Shown here piece after piece: positions 1 through 8,156 of a DNA stretch of 31,191 nucleotides (its first letter is position 1; each line of letters opens with the position of its first letter). The DNA is taken from positions 1-31,191 of the forward strand of contig JBAZDY010000011.1 of assembly GCA_041654215.1 (NCBI GenBank). The letters are read 5' to 3'. This stretch comes from Undivivens sp041654215 (GTDB lineage Bacteria > Omnitrophota > Gorgyraeia > Gygaellales > Profunditerraquicolaceae). A model generated the notes under the pieces. It saw only the letters and a program-made list of their open reading frames with translations. It ran no database searches and was not told the DNA's origin. The position numbers were made by a program, and so were the translations under genes.

Positions 1-43
1 GAAACTTCTCGATGAATCTGATGCGCGCTTTTAAGATAGGCAT
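1..43 (-). CDS. 5' end of an unidentified protein, truncated by window edge
   Basis: Reading the minus strand, an ATG at 43-41 opens a frame that stays open to the window edge (MPILKARIRFIEKF). It is preceded by GGAGC at 55-51, a good Shine-Dalgarno site at a normal distance of about 7 bases. Only 14 residues are visible, so no family can be named. It would be transcribed divergently from the exported methyltransferase gene at 325. The call rests on the start codon and ribosome-binding site alone. Confidence 0.4.
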   Translation of the reverse strand, partial: MPILKARIRFIEKF

Positions 44-324
44 ATGCGTTGCTCCTTTTGAAAAAGTTCTGAATCGCAGCTATGCCTATAGAATAACACG
101 CATTACGAGAAAAAAGCAAGGGTAATTTCAACGCAACGCATTGTAATTACGTAAGTTACGCAAATTCATAACTTGCATAAAAACTGTTTTTGAAAATAAT
201 CGAGAACAAAAATATTTTTTAACAGAGTACTGTGAAATGCTAAATTTACTACCCGTTTAAGGTATCGCCTTGCGCCATCGGCGTTATATATGATAAAATA
301 TTTCATCCCCAGCAAACCAAACCC
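44..324. promoter_or_regulatory. AT-rich divergent intergenic region
   Basis: This 281-base gap separates a leftward partial gene from the rightward gene at 325. It is clearly more AT-rich than the coding DNA around it. A short inverted repeat AAGTTA / TAACTT with a 10-base spacer lies near 152-173. A TATGAT/GATAAA run at 289-297 could be the -10 region for the rightward gene, with TTGCGC at 270-275 as a poor -35 (16 bases from GATAAA). No Shine-Dalgarno motif precedes the ATG at 325. Nothing else recognisable was seen. Confidence 0.35.
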
Positions 325-2172
325 ATGATCTCACGGAATAAGATACTATTCATATCGTCCCTTTCTCTGATCTTCATAAGCACGCAGGCCGCTTACGGGG
401 GGCAACGAAACGGACATTGCCGTTTCATAGTATTCGGCGGCATGAAACTGGGGATGTCGGACAGTGGGGATTTTGAGAGGGCCGTGGACAAAATGAAGGA
501 ATTCCGTCCCGATTTCGTTCTCTTTCTCGGGGATATGATTTCCGCAACCGCGGATGAGGAACCGGAACATCTCTGGAAGAAATTCTACCGGATCGGCAGA
601 AAATTGTCCGCGCCCAAGTATACGGTATACGGATACTCGTTTCCGCGGAACGTCCCTCCCGATAAACAACGGATATTGGACCTGGAAACTTCCTACCTAA
701 AAAGAAACAGGAAAAAATCCTATGCCTTCGTCCATAAAAACAACCTCTTCATCTGCCTCGATACTTATTCACAAGATCCCGCTTCCGGTGGCGGGCGGAT
801 CGACTTTCCAAAGAACACTCTCTCCGGCAGAGACGGCTATCAACACACCTTTTTATTTCTCAGCAGGCCTGCCGGAATGAAGCAGGAAGCCTCCTGGCCG
901 GACACCATTCATCCTCGATTAGCGAAAAAGGTCGACTCTGTATTCGAACTCTCGTCTTCTTTTCCGGAAGTCAGGAATATAGACGGGATTCCCCATATAA
1001 CCTCTTCCTTCTGCCCCCTCAATCAACCGGCCGATCCGGGAAATTTCTTTCATTTTCTTCTCGTTGATATAGATGGGCCCTCTATTGAGGTGAAGATAGT
1101 GCCGATCGATCCGATCCCGCTCCCGCTAAATAACGGTTTTAACGAAAGAGAACCGAGGACTTTTTATAAAAACGACTTTTACAACGCCCGGTATCTGCTG
1201 ACCACCCCCATCAGGGAACAACTCCTTCTTCCGAAACAAGTCATTGAAACCATGAAAATCAAGCCCGGAATGCTTATCGCGGACATCGGTGCGGGTAAAG
1301 GCTTCTTCACTTTCCGCCTTGCGCGGGCCCTGCATAATACCGGGATGGTATTCGCGACCGAGGTATATCCGGACCTTCTGGAATACATTTCCCGCAAGGC
1401 AAAAGCGCAAAATCTCGAGAATATAACTCCCGTCTTTGTGAGCCGAGACCGGTATGACGAATTTTATAAAAAGCATGAATTCGACATAATTCTGCTGTGC
1501 GAAGTCTTCAATGATCTGCCGGAAAACGAGGATTATTTCGAGAAACTGGCGCTTTCGCTAAAAAAAGAGACGGGACGTTTGTATATCATTAACTTCAAAA
1601 ATATTGCTCCTTTTCACAAAGTCGACTTCGGTGATTTCACCGGCGTCATAACCTTCTTGAAAGATGCAGGGAAAGACCACCCTGTTTTCATCAGACTTCA
1701 TCCGCGCGTGCAGGAATACATCGCCGGAGACGGTACTTTTCCGGTGCCTCCCGGCATAGAAGAACTGCTTTTCGAAGATTGCAACCGCATGCTTCTGGAC
1801 AAAAACCTTTTCAAAGAGCTGCTTAACCACTATTCCCGCAAGTGGAACATCCTCCGCCCCATGGCGATGGCGTATCTTTGCCGTCCCCCGGACCGGGGAC
1901 TGGTCCGCTGGCTCGTTTTACGGATAGAAACATGCAAAGACTCTCCCGGCGGTTTTACGGAAGTGGAAAAAAGGGAACTGCATACATTGAACAAGGCCGT
2001 TATCTCCCGCCTCTTGGGCCTGGACAAAGTATCTTTTTTCAAAGGGGAAGGGATCGGCGTAATATTCAAGGATAAAAAACCGGTCATCGAGAAGTTCAAC
2101 AGAAGCGGTTTCACGTTCGTCCGCGAGCATGATTTTCTTTCCCAGTATTATTTTCTCGAGTTCAAAAAATAA
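325..2172 (+). CDS. Exported phosphoesterase-like / SAM-methyltransferase fusion protein (paralogue 1)
   Basis: The first 25 or so residues form a Sec-type signal peptide (basic start, hydrophobic core, then AYGG). Residues about 30-260 resemble a calcineurin-like metallophosphoesterase: beta strand FIVFGGMKLG, then FLGD at 67-70 and LDTYS. However, the D-x-H and GNH[ED] metal ligands are missing, so this domain is probably not catalytic. Residues about 305-445 are a class I SAM methyltransferase fold, with motif I ADIGAGKG at 319-326 and the acidic strand-2 end ATEVYPDLLEY. The last 170 residues match two other proteins in this block, including a closing motif ending YYFLEFKK. A SAM-binding domain behind a signal peptide is odd, because SAM is not known to be abundant outside the cytoplasm. 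The substrate is unknown. It may have its own terminator and so may not be strictly co-transcribed with the next gene. Confidence 0.8.
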   Translation: MISRNKILFISSLSLIFISTQAAYGGQRNGHCRFIVFGGMKLGMSDSGDFERAVDKMKEFRPDFVLFLGDMISATADEEPEHLWKKFYRIGRKLSAPKYTVYGYSFPRNVPPDKQRILDLETSYLKRNRKKSYAFVHKNNLFICLDTYSQDPASGGGRIDFPKNTLSGRDGYQHTFLFLSRPAGMKQEASWPDTIHPRLAKKVDSVFELSSSFPEVRNIDGIPHITSSFCPLNQPADPGNFFHFLLVDIDGPSIEVKIVPIDPIPLPLNNGFNEREPRTFYKNDFYNARYLLTTPIREQLLLPKQVIETMKIKPGMLIADIGAGKGFFTFRLARALHNTGMVFATEVYPDLLEYISRKAKAQNLENITPVFVSRDRYDEFYKKHEFDIILLCEVFNDLPENEDYFEKLALSLKKETGRLYIINFKNIAPFHKVDFGDFTGVITFLKDAGKDHPVFIRLHPRVQEYIAGDGTFPVPPGIEELLFEDCNRMLLDKNLFKELLNHYSRKWNILRPMAMAYLCRPPDRGLVRWLVLRIETCKDSPGGFTEVEKRELHTLNKAVISRLLGLDKVSFFKGEGIGVIFKDKKPVIEKFNRSGFTFVREHDFLSQYYFLEFKK

Positions 2173-2184
2173 AAAGCATTTCCC

Positions 2185-2219
2185 GCCGCGGAGCAGAATT
2201 GTCCGCTTCCGCGCGGTTT
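2185..2219 (+). terminator. Possible weak hairpin terminator
   Basis: After the stop codon at 2172 the sequence holds GCGGA and TCCGC separated by nine bases, with GC-rich flanks that extend the stem imperfectly, followed by TTTT. The T-run is short and the outer stem has mismatches, so termination may be only partial. Confidence 0.3.
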
Positions 2220-2262
2220 TGGCGACCTTGAGCCGTGAATAGACGCGGGTTCAACAGAGTTT

Positions 2263-2302
2263 TTAGAACAAAACACCGCGATATGTTATAATAATGGTCA
2301 TG
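2263..2302 (+). promoter_or_regulatory. Promoter with perfect -10, apparently leaderless
   Basis: TATAAT lies at 2287-2292, with only a weak -35 (TTAGAA at 2263-2268, spacer 18). A transcript started the usual distance downstream would begin at about 2299-2300, which is exactly the second in-frame ATG (2300) of the next gene. No Shine-Dalgarno motif is present. This suggests a leaderless mRNA starting at ATG 2300 rather than 2294. Confidence 0.4.
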
Positions 2303-3832
2303 TTACTCTCTTTCAGGAAATCGTCTGTGTTTGCTTCAGGAAGCGTTACCGCTCTTTTACTGTTTATTCTCTTTAGTCCCGTCCATGCGGAAAACATACA
2401 TATTTCTAATATCGTCCTTCTTCCGCATAAACGGGACACCCCGGTACAAAAAGTGCAATTCGATATTGCCTGGAACAAATCCTGGAGAAACAGCGATAAT
2501 TTCGACGCGGCATGGGTTTTTATAAAATATTCCGTCGATAACGGGAAAACGTGGGGGCACGGAGACCTGACCTGCGGCGGTATAAACCCCGGAGGTTTTG
2601 ATAGGGGCGCCGGAACGGCCGTCGAGATCATAGTCCCCGAAGATACCTGCGGAGCCTTTATTCAGCGTTCCGCCCCGGGGAGAGGCGATCTAAATACCCG
2701 AAACATCATATTTCCTTTTTTATGCCGCGGGGAGACAACCGGGGACATCCGGTTAAAAATCAGACTCTTCGCCGTAGAAATGGTTTATATCCCGGAAGGG
2801 ACCTTTTACGCCGGAGACCCCCGCGGCCCCTCAGGCCCGAGAAATTGTTTTTATACTTTCGGCAAGGATAACGACGCGGCATACCGTATCTGTTCGGAAC
2901 AGCCTATCGACATAGGTACGGAACAAGGGGATCTCTATTATGACCGGGACACGGAATTTTCAGGAGACTGGTCGGGGCCTATCCCGGCGGATTTTCCTAA
3001 AGGATACGCCGCTTTTTACCTGATGAAATACGAGGTTACTCAGGGACAATACCGCGACTTCCTGAATACACTGACCGCGCGCCAACAGAGGCATCGCTGT
3101 CCCATTACAAAGAACGGTTCATTCATGAACGGCAAAAAAGACGGTCCGCCGCGGCCGGAGTTCCGCAACGGGATACAAAACCGGAACGGGACATATGTAT
3201 GCAATCTGACAAACGACGCGGTATTCGACAGCCGGGACGACGGAGACAATATCCCGTGCAACTGGGTAAACTGGACGGACCTGGCGGCTTTTGCAGATTG
3301 GGCGGGTCTACGCCCCATGACTGAACTGGAGTTAGAAAAGGCATGCCGCGGCCCGCGTAAACCGTCCCCGGATGAATATCCCTGGGGAACACTACCCCCT
3401 TCACAAATCCAAGGGATCATTAATATGGGGACGCCTGAAGAACAAATATCGCCTAAAAACGCTGATTGCGCTTACGGAAACCATCAAAATGTGCAGGGTC
3501 CGGTGAGAAGCGGGTTAAGCGCCGCGGGATACTGGGGAAACACGGAGTTGGCCGGAAATCTTTGGGAACGCGCGGTCACCGTAGGTACCCCTGAGGGAAG
3601 AAAATTCGACGGCAGACACGGCAACGGTCAATTAGATAAAGACGGTTTTGCCGATGTGCGAAACTGGCCCGGGAAAGAAGAAAAAGGTTCGGGTTTCCGT
3701 GGAGGATCCTGGCGTTCCGACAGCGACGAATGCCTTATCGCGGAAAGAAGCGCCGCGGCTCACACCAATACCCACAAACATAACCGTTACATTACCCATG
3801 GGATTCGCTGTGCCAGAACGGCACCGAAATAA
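2294..3832 (+). CDS. Exported SUMF1/formylglycine-generating-enzyme-like protein
   Basis: A signal peptide ends near VHAEN. An N-terminal beta domain (about 30-160) contains VQFDIAWNKSWRNS and DAAWVFIKYS, a module I recall in front of SUMF1 domains in secreted bacterial proteins. The SUMF1 domain (about 165-512) is complete: MVYIPEGTFYAGDP, YEVTQGQYRDFL, LRPMTELELEKACRG, ELAGNLWERAVT, FRGGSWRSDSDEC and a terminal GIRCA. True formylglycine-generating enzymes use two Cys five residues apart after GGSW. Here the first is kept (about C480) but the second aligns with Arg (about R485), so sulfatase-activating oxidase activity is unlikely. It may instead be a binding or structural protein, or an EgtB-like variant. 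ATG 2300 is an alternative start six bases in. It ends 10 bases before paralogue 2, so the two are probably co-transcribed. Confidence 0.85.
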   Translation: MVMLLSFRKSSVFASGSVTALLLFILFSPVHAENIHISNIVLLPHKRDTPVQKVQFDIAWNKSWRNSDNFDAAWVFIKYSVDNGKTWGHGDLTCGGINPGGFDRGAGTAVEIIVPEDTCGAFIQRSAPGRGDLNTRNIIFPFLCRGETTGDIRLKIRLFAVEMVYIPEGTFYAGDPRGPSGPRNCFYTFGKDNDAAYRICSEQPIDIGTEQGDLYYDRDTEFSGDWSGPIPADFPKGYAAFYLMKYEVTQGQYRDFLNTLTARQQRHRCPITKNGSFMNGKKDGPPRPEFRNGIQNRNGTYVCNLTNDAVFDSRDDGDNIPCNWVNWTDLAAFADWAGLRPMTELELEKACRGPRKPSPDEYPWGTLPPSQIQGIINMGTPEEQISPKNADCAYGNHQNVQGPVRSGLSAAGYWGNTELAGNLWERAVTVGTPEGRKFDGRHGNGQLDKDGFADVRNWPGKEEKGSGFRGGSWRSDSDECLIAERSAAAHTNTHKHNRYITHGIRCARTAPK

Positions 3833-3842
3833 CGGCCTGAGT

Positions 3843-5705
3843 ATGAAGACAAGACGTTTTTGCAACATATTGCTTATCTGTTTCCTCTGGCTCCAGGCAG
3901 ACAAACAACCTCTCCTCTACGCCGAAGAGAAAAAGCCGGAGATCCGGTTTATAGCCATGGGGGCGCTGCGTTTGGGAACCGTCCCGGAAGAACGCTACGA
4001 TAAAATAATCCCCCTGATACGCCGGAAGAACGCCGACTTTCTTCTGCTTGTAGGAGGGGGTATCGATATGGAAACGGGGAAACCGCCTGCCGGACTTTGG
4101 AAAAAGGTAGACAGTTTCACGGAAAGACTGGGTATCCCCGTATATTGCACATATGGTCCCGCGCTGCGTGGAGATATACCGGCATCCAAAGAACAGACCG
4201 AATTGTACGACCGGGAGTTTCTGCGCCGTTTCCCGGCGAAATATTTCTCTTTTGAATATGAAAATAACTTGTTTATCTTTCTCGACACTTCCGACCCCGG
4301 TCTCTATAAAAAGAACGCGGCGTTTAACGATAAAACATCACAATATATCTTTCTCAAAAATGCCTTTTCCGGCAGCAACCGGCACCGCAACATATTTATC
4401 GCTGCCACACATTCACGCTGGAAAGAAACCAACTCGGGATGGAAAGACGCGGTCCATCCGTTGATCAAAGGAAAGAACGCTTTTGTCTTCGGCGACCACG
4501 CGGGCCGCCTGACGGCTGACCGTATCGAAGAAACAACTTATGTCAGCCTCGGTTTTCAGCCCGGGAAGGAAAATATCCTTGACTGCTCGTTCCTTCATTT
4601 TCTGACAGTGGAAGCAGGGCCGGACGGCGTTTCGATATATGCTTCTGCCGAAGATGACATCCCCCTTCTGGAAAATACACCGGACAACGGACCGGATTAC
4701 CCGGTTGACCCCCTCTTCACGCTGACATCGCCGGACAGAGAAACCATTCTTGAACCCGAAAGGGTAATTGAAACTATACGGATTAAACCCGGCGCCCGTA
4801 TACTAGATGTAGGCGCCGGAACCGGATTCTGGACGTTCCGTTTCGCCGATGCCCTGCATGGGACCGGGACCGTGTTCGCCACGGAAATCCAGCCGGATCT
4901 TATCAAGCATATACAAGGCAAAGCGGCGGAAAAGAACTATAAAAATGTCGTTCCGGTGCTGGTCGCGCCCGGCCCGGCCGATCCCTTTTACACAAATCGG
5001 ACTTTCGACATAATTTTTCTATGCGAATTGCTCAATGACATATCCTACCAGGAACCGCTCTTAAAAGCCCTCCATTCCTGCCTTGAGAGGAAAACCGGGC
5101 GCCTCTACGTCATAAATTACAACCCGGACGCGGAATTTCACCGCGTAGATTTCGGAGATTACAAACAAATATTCCGGGTTTTCCTGAAAGAAACACCGGA
5201 GTTCCCGGCCCTCAAAAGAATGAACGCATCCATACGCGGACTGTTAAGATCGCGCGGGCAGGCTGAGATATCTCCCGGAGTAAAAGAACAGATACTCTCC
5301 GATTTCAACGCCATGCTTTCAGACCCCGCGTTATACCGGGAAATAATAGAATATTATTCCTCCCAAAATCCTCCTGCCCGCGCTTTTATCGTATCGGATT
5401 TATGCCGAACGGAACAAACCGGACTGGTCAAATGGCTCATCTCACATTTGGAGTCGGAATCTACGTCTAATCTATCCCCCTGCCGGATTAATGACGCGAA
5501 AAAGAAAAAGATACACCTTTTGAATAAAATCCTGCTGTCGGATATTTTCGGGTTTGAAAAAACTTCTTTTTTAAGTGGAGAGGATGTCGGGATCGGATAT
5601 CCGGAGAAAAACGGCATCACAAAACGTATGAAAAAACTCGGTTATTCGTTCGTAAGAGAATACCGTTTTCTTTCTCAGTTTTATTTCCTGGAATTCAAAA
5701 GATGA
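3843..5705 (+). CDS. Exported phosphoesterase-like / SAM-methyltransferase fusion protein (paralogue 2)
   Basis: This 620-residue protein is a full-length paralogue of the one at 325. The frame is open further upstream, but that part overlaps the SUMF1 gene; the ATG at 3843 follows its stop by 10 bases and begins a plausible signal peptide (MKTRRFCNILLICFLW, cleavage near LLYAEE). Residues about 35-265 resemble a calcineurin-like phosphoesterase and are more decayed than in paralogue 1: the GD motif is GGG, while a late GDHAG recalls the usual GHxH. The SAM-methyltransferase motif I, ILDVGAGTG, is at about 320-328, followed by ATEIQPDLIKH. The shared C-terminal region ends in SQFYFLEFKR. Its stop overlaps the next gene's start as ATGA, which implies translational coupling with the radical SAM enzyme. 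Confidence 0.8.
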   Translation: MKTRRFCNILLICFLWLQADKQPLLYAEEKKPEIRFIAMGALRLGTVPEERYDKIIPLIRRKNADFLLLVGGGIDMETGKPPAGLWKKVDSFTERLGIPVYCTYGPALRGDIPASKEQTELYDREFLRRFPAKYFSFEYENNLFIFLDTSDPGLYKKNAAFNDKTSQYIFLKNAFSGSNRHRNIFIAATHSRWKETNSGWKDAVHPLIKGKNAFVFGDHAGRLTADRIEETTYVSLGFQPGKENILDCSFLHFLTVEAGPDGVSIYASAEDDIPLLENTPDNGPDYPVDPLFTLTSPDRETILEPERVIETIRIKPGARILDVGAGTGFWTFRFADALHGTGTVFATEIQPDLIKHIQGKAAEKNYKNVVPVLVAPGPADPFYTNRTFDIIFLCELLNDISYQEPLLKALHSCLERKTGRLYVINYNPDAEFHRVDFGDYKQIFRVFLKETPEFPALKRMNASIRGLLRSRGQAEISPGVKEQILSDFNAMLSDPALYREIIEYYSSQNPPARAFIVSDLCRTEQTGLVKWLISHLESESTSNLSPCRINDAKKKKIHLLNKILLSDIFGFEKTSFLSGEDVGIGYPEKNGITKRMKKLGYSFVREYRFLSQFYFLEFKR

Positions 5706-6727
5706 CCAAGGACAATCAAACACTCGATGAACTGAAAAACGGTGTCCTGCGGCGACGCACGATCAAAAATGCCCTTCTTTTCAGGGGGGACTGCCAGCAG
5801 AGTCTCTTCGCTCTCGCCCGCAGGGAACGGGAGGCCGCCTTCGCCTCCCGCGCCGTGGAGGTCCGCAGCGTGATCGAACTTTCAAACATCTGCCGCAGAA
5901 AATGCAAGTTCTGTAATATTCATAATTACGAAAAACACAAGAAGTACCTTATAGACCCTTCACGTTTCATCTCCATAGTGGACTACATTTACAAGAGAGG
6001 AAGACGGGTACTGCTTTTGCAGTCCGGAGAGAACTCTTCCGAGAATTATATAAACCTTACGGCCGGATATATCCGCCTGGCAAAACGTAGATATCCAGGA
6101 TTGAAGATAATTCTTTGTCTGGGAAACCTGGGACTCCGACAATACGGCAAACTACGGTCGGCGGGAGCGGACAGGTACATCTTGAAGTTCGAGACCTCGA
6201 ACGCTAAACTTTATTCTAAAATCAAACCCGGAGATACTCTCCTCCGACGGACTATCTGCATGCGCTACGCGAAAAGAACCGGTTTCTCTCTCGGGACCGG
6301 CAATATTGTGGGACTCCCCGGGCAATCGTTAAACGATCTCGCGAACGACCTGCTCTTCCTCGGCAGGTTCAAATTGAGCATGGCTTCGGCCTCGGTATTC
6401 ATACCGGGAGAAGACAGCGCCTACCGGAATGAGCCGGCCGGGGATATAGATATAACGCTGAACTATATAAGTTTAATGCGCATAATATATCCCCGTCTGA
6501 TAATCCCTTCCACCAGCTCGATGGAAAAACTGAGAAGAGACGGCCAGTACCTGGGGCTGATGGCGGGGGCGAATTCCGTGACTATCCATGACGGCACTCC
6601 GGAAGAACTAAAGAACAGTTTCCCCATTTATTCAGTCAACAGGATGACCCCGAATGAATCGCGCATAAAAGCCTTAGTCGAGAAAGCGGGCCTGACCCTG
6701 AGCAAAAAGGAATTACCCCATGCCTAA
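5702..6727 (+). CDS. Radical SAM protein of the BioB/HydE/PylB (BATS-domain) type
   Basis: A CX3CX2C cluster motif (C64, C68, C71; ICRRKCKFCNIH) follows VIELSN, as in biotin synthase, HydE and PylB. Later marks of this group are LLLQSGEN, AGADRYILKFETSN, a GLPGQS turn, and a C-terminal BATS-like part (STSSMEKL, GLMAGANSVTIHDGTPE, YPIY-like FPIYSV). The FETSN..LY stretch and the C-terminal end look closest to HydE, which makes complex organics for the [FeFe]-hydrogenase H-cluster, but no hydrogenase or other maturase gene is in view. The enzyme should bind a [4Fe-4S] cluster and cleave SAM in the cytoplasm. It overlaps paralogue 2 by ATGA and paralogue 3 by eight bases, so it belongs to the same operon. 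Its substrate is unknown; biotin, pyrrolysine or H-cluster roles are not supported by neighbours. Confidence 0.85.
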   Translation: MTKDNQTLDELKNGVLRRRTIKNALLFRGDCQQSLFALARREREAAFASRAVEVRSVIELSNICRRKCKFCNIHNYEKHKKYLIDPSRFISIVDYIYKRGRRVLLLQSGENSSENYINLTAGYIRLAKRRYPGLKIILCLGNLGLRQYGKLRSAGADRYILKFETSNAKLYSKIKPGDTLLRRTICMRYAKRTGFSLGTGNIVGLPGQSLNDLANDLLFLGRFKLSMASASVFIPGEDSAYRNEPAGDIDITLNYISLMRIIYPRLIIPSTSSMEKLRRDGQYLGLMAGANSVTIHDGTPEELKNSFPIYSVNRMTPNESRIKALVEKAGLTLSKKELPHA

Positions 6728-8147
6728 AAGAACTTCGTTTTTCTCTCTCCCGGCCGCCGCGGCCGGGATATTTCTATCGTGCGTGGCGAACCCTGCGAGT
6801 GCAGACGGGGATATCCGTTACGAGTACATCACCCTTGAATGCATCTCCCCCGGCTTGTGCAGAGCCCAAAAAGCCGGTCCTTCCCTCTCCGGATTTACAC
6901 CAGACTTCCTCATATTCAACAGCCGGCCCCCGGATAAAAATACCCGGGTCTCCCGCCGGACCCTGCCTTCGAAAACAGCTGCTCTCGTCGAGAAGAACGG
7001 CCTGCCTTTCTATACGGTTGAAAGTGGCCGCGTATACACTGCACTGCCTCCCCCTTCCTGTTTCAATGCCGAACCGCCGATGACACGGATGAATATCATC
7101 GTCGCGGATAACACCGACGCTCCATGCAAACTGGAGAGCTTTCTGGAATCCCCGCGGATCATAATGCTTTTCAGCGATCTCAATGCCGAATCCAGAGAAA
7201 CGACTTTACCGCGAGGAGAAATCATCCGGGCATTGAAAATACGTCCGGGGATGAAGGTCGCCGATGTGGGGACGGGAAAGGGTTATTTCTCTCTGCGGAT
7301 GTCAGAAGCCGTAGAGCCGGACGGCAAGATATTTTCTACCGATATCGACCCTGTGATATTGAAACATTTACGCCGGGAAATACGCTTGAAGAAAACGGAC
7401 AATATCCTGCCTGTTCTGGTCAAGTCCAAAGGAGTGGACCAATTTTACAAAAATTATATCTTCGACATAATTTTTATATGCGAAGTACCCGGGCTCTTAT
7501 CGGCACAGGGAAATAAAGAATACTTTACGGATCTCCTCCCGTCTCTCAGAAAAGACACCGGCAGGCTTTACGTCATTGAGATGAAAAACATACCTTCCCG
7601 CACAGAAACGCTGAACAAGACGGTGTCATCCTGGGATTACGGGTCGCCTTTTTTCAAGCGCCTGCGGCCGGAAAACAGGAACTTCATACGAAAACGGGGG
7701 GAGGACGGACTCCCCGAGAAAAATGAATGTGAGATGACCGAAGATATCAGAAAAATGGCCCGCGACGTCTCCTTCGCGAAAGAAATGCTCTCCTATCTAA
7801 CGGATGGAGGGAGAACTCCCTTATTCTTTTTCGACATCATCCATGAACGCGAAATCATGCTCATACGGCATCTTCTTCCGCGCCTCTATAAAGACGGCGC
7901 CTTCAAAAAAGGATATGCGCTGCTCCATTTAAAGAACAAACAACAGATCACCGCTCTCAACAAAACGCTCATGATATTGCTGCTTCGGCTCGGGCTAAAC
8001 GACCTGACCTCAACGGGTAATTCCGGCCGCTCATCACTTAAAAAAACATCGGTCATATCGATGCTTAGCCGCTGCGGATATGAGTTTACGAAAGAATACA
8101 CGTTTCTTCCCGAACACTATTTTTTGGAATTCGAAAGAAAAAGGTAG
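6720..8147 (+). CDS. Exported SAM-methyltransferase protein (paralogue 3, phosphoesterase domain reduced)
   Basis: Third member of the family, 475 residues. The signal peptide runs to about PASA|DG; an LSC at its core makes a poor lipobox, so lipidation is not supported. The N-terminal part (about 30-145) keeps only traces of the phosphoesterase strands (FTPDFLIFNSRP) and is roughly half the length of that in paralogues 1 and 2. The methyltransferase domain is intact at motif I (VADVGTGKG, about 180-188), with STDIDPVILKHL and FDIIFICEVPG. The C-terminal region ends in EHYFLEFERKR, matching the other two. The start overlaps the radical SAM gene by eight bases and has AAGGA eight bases upstream, so the chosen ATG is well supported. 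Confidence 0.8.
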   Translation: MPKRTSFFSLPAAAAGIFLSCVANPASADGDIRYEYITLECISPGLCRAQKAGPSLSGFTPDFLIFNSRPPDKNTRVSRRTLPSKTAALVEKNGLPFYTVESGRVYTALPPPSCFNAEPPMTRMNIIVADNTDAPCKLESFLESPRIIMLFSDLNAESRETTLPRGEIIRALKIRPGMKVADVGTGKGYFSLRMSEAVEPDGKIFSTDIDPVILKHLRREIRLKKTDNILPVLVKSKGVDQFYKNYIFDIIFICEVPGLLSAQGNKEYFTDLLPSLRKDTGRLYVIEMKNIPSRTETLNKTVSSWDYGSPFFKRLRPENRNFIRKRGEDGLPEKNECEMTEDIRKMARDVSFAKEMLSYLTDGGRTPLFFFDIIHEREIMLIRHLLPRLYKDGAFKKGYALLHLKNKQQITALNKTLMILLLRLGLNDLTSTGNSGRSSLKKTSVISMLSRCGYEFTKEYTFLPEHYFLEFERKR

Positions 8148-8156
8148 TTATACACA

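Noticed and set aside
3648..3842. Upstream extension of paralogue 2 by 65 codons
   Set aside because: It lies inside the SUMF1 gene. The ATG at 3843 begins a signal peptide and follows the upstream stop by 10 bases.
6720..6790. Lipoprotein signal in paralogue 3
   Set aside because: FLSC is a poor lipobox, and a standard cleavage after ASA fits better.
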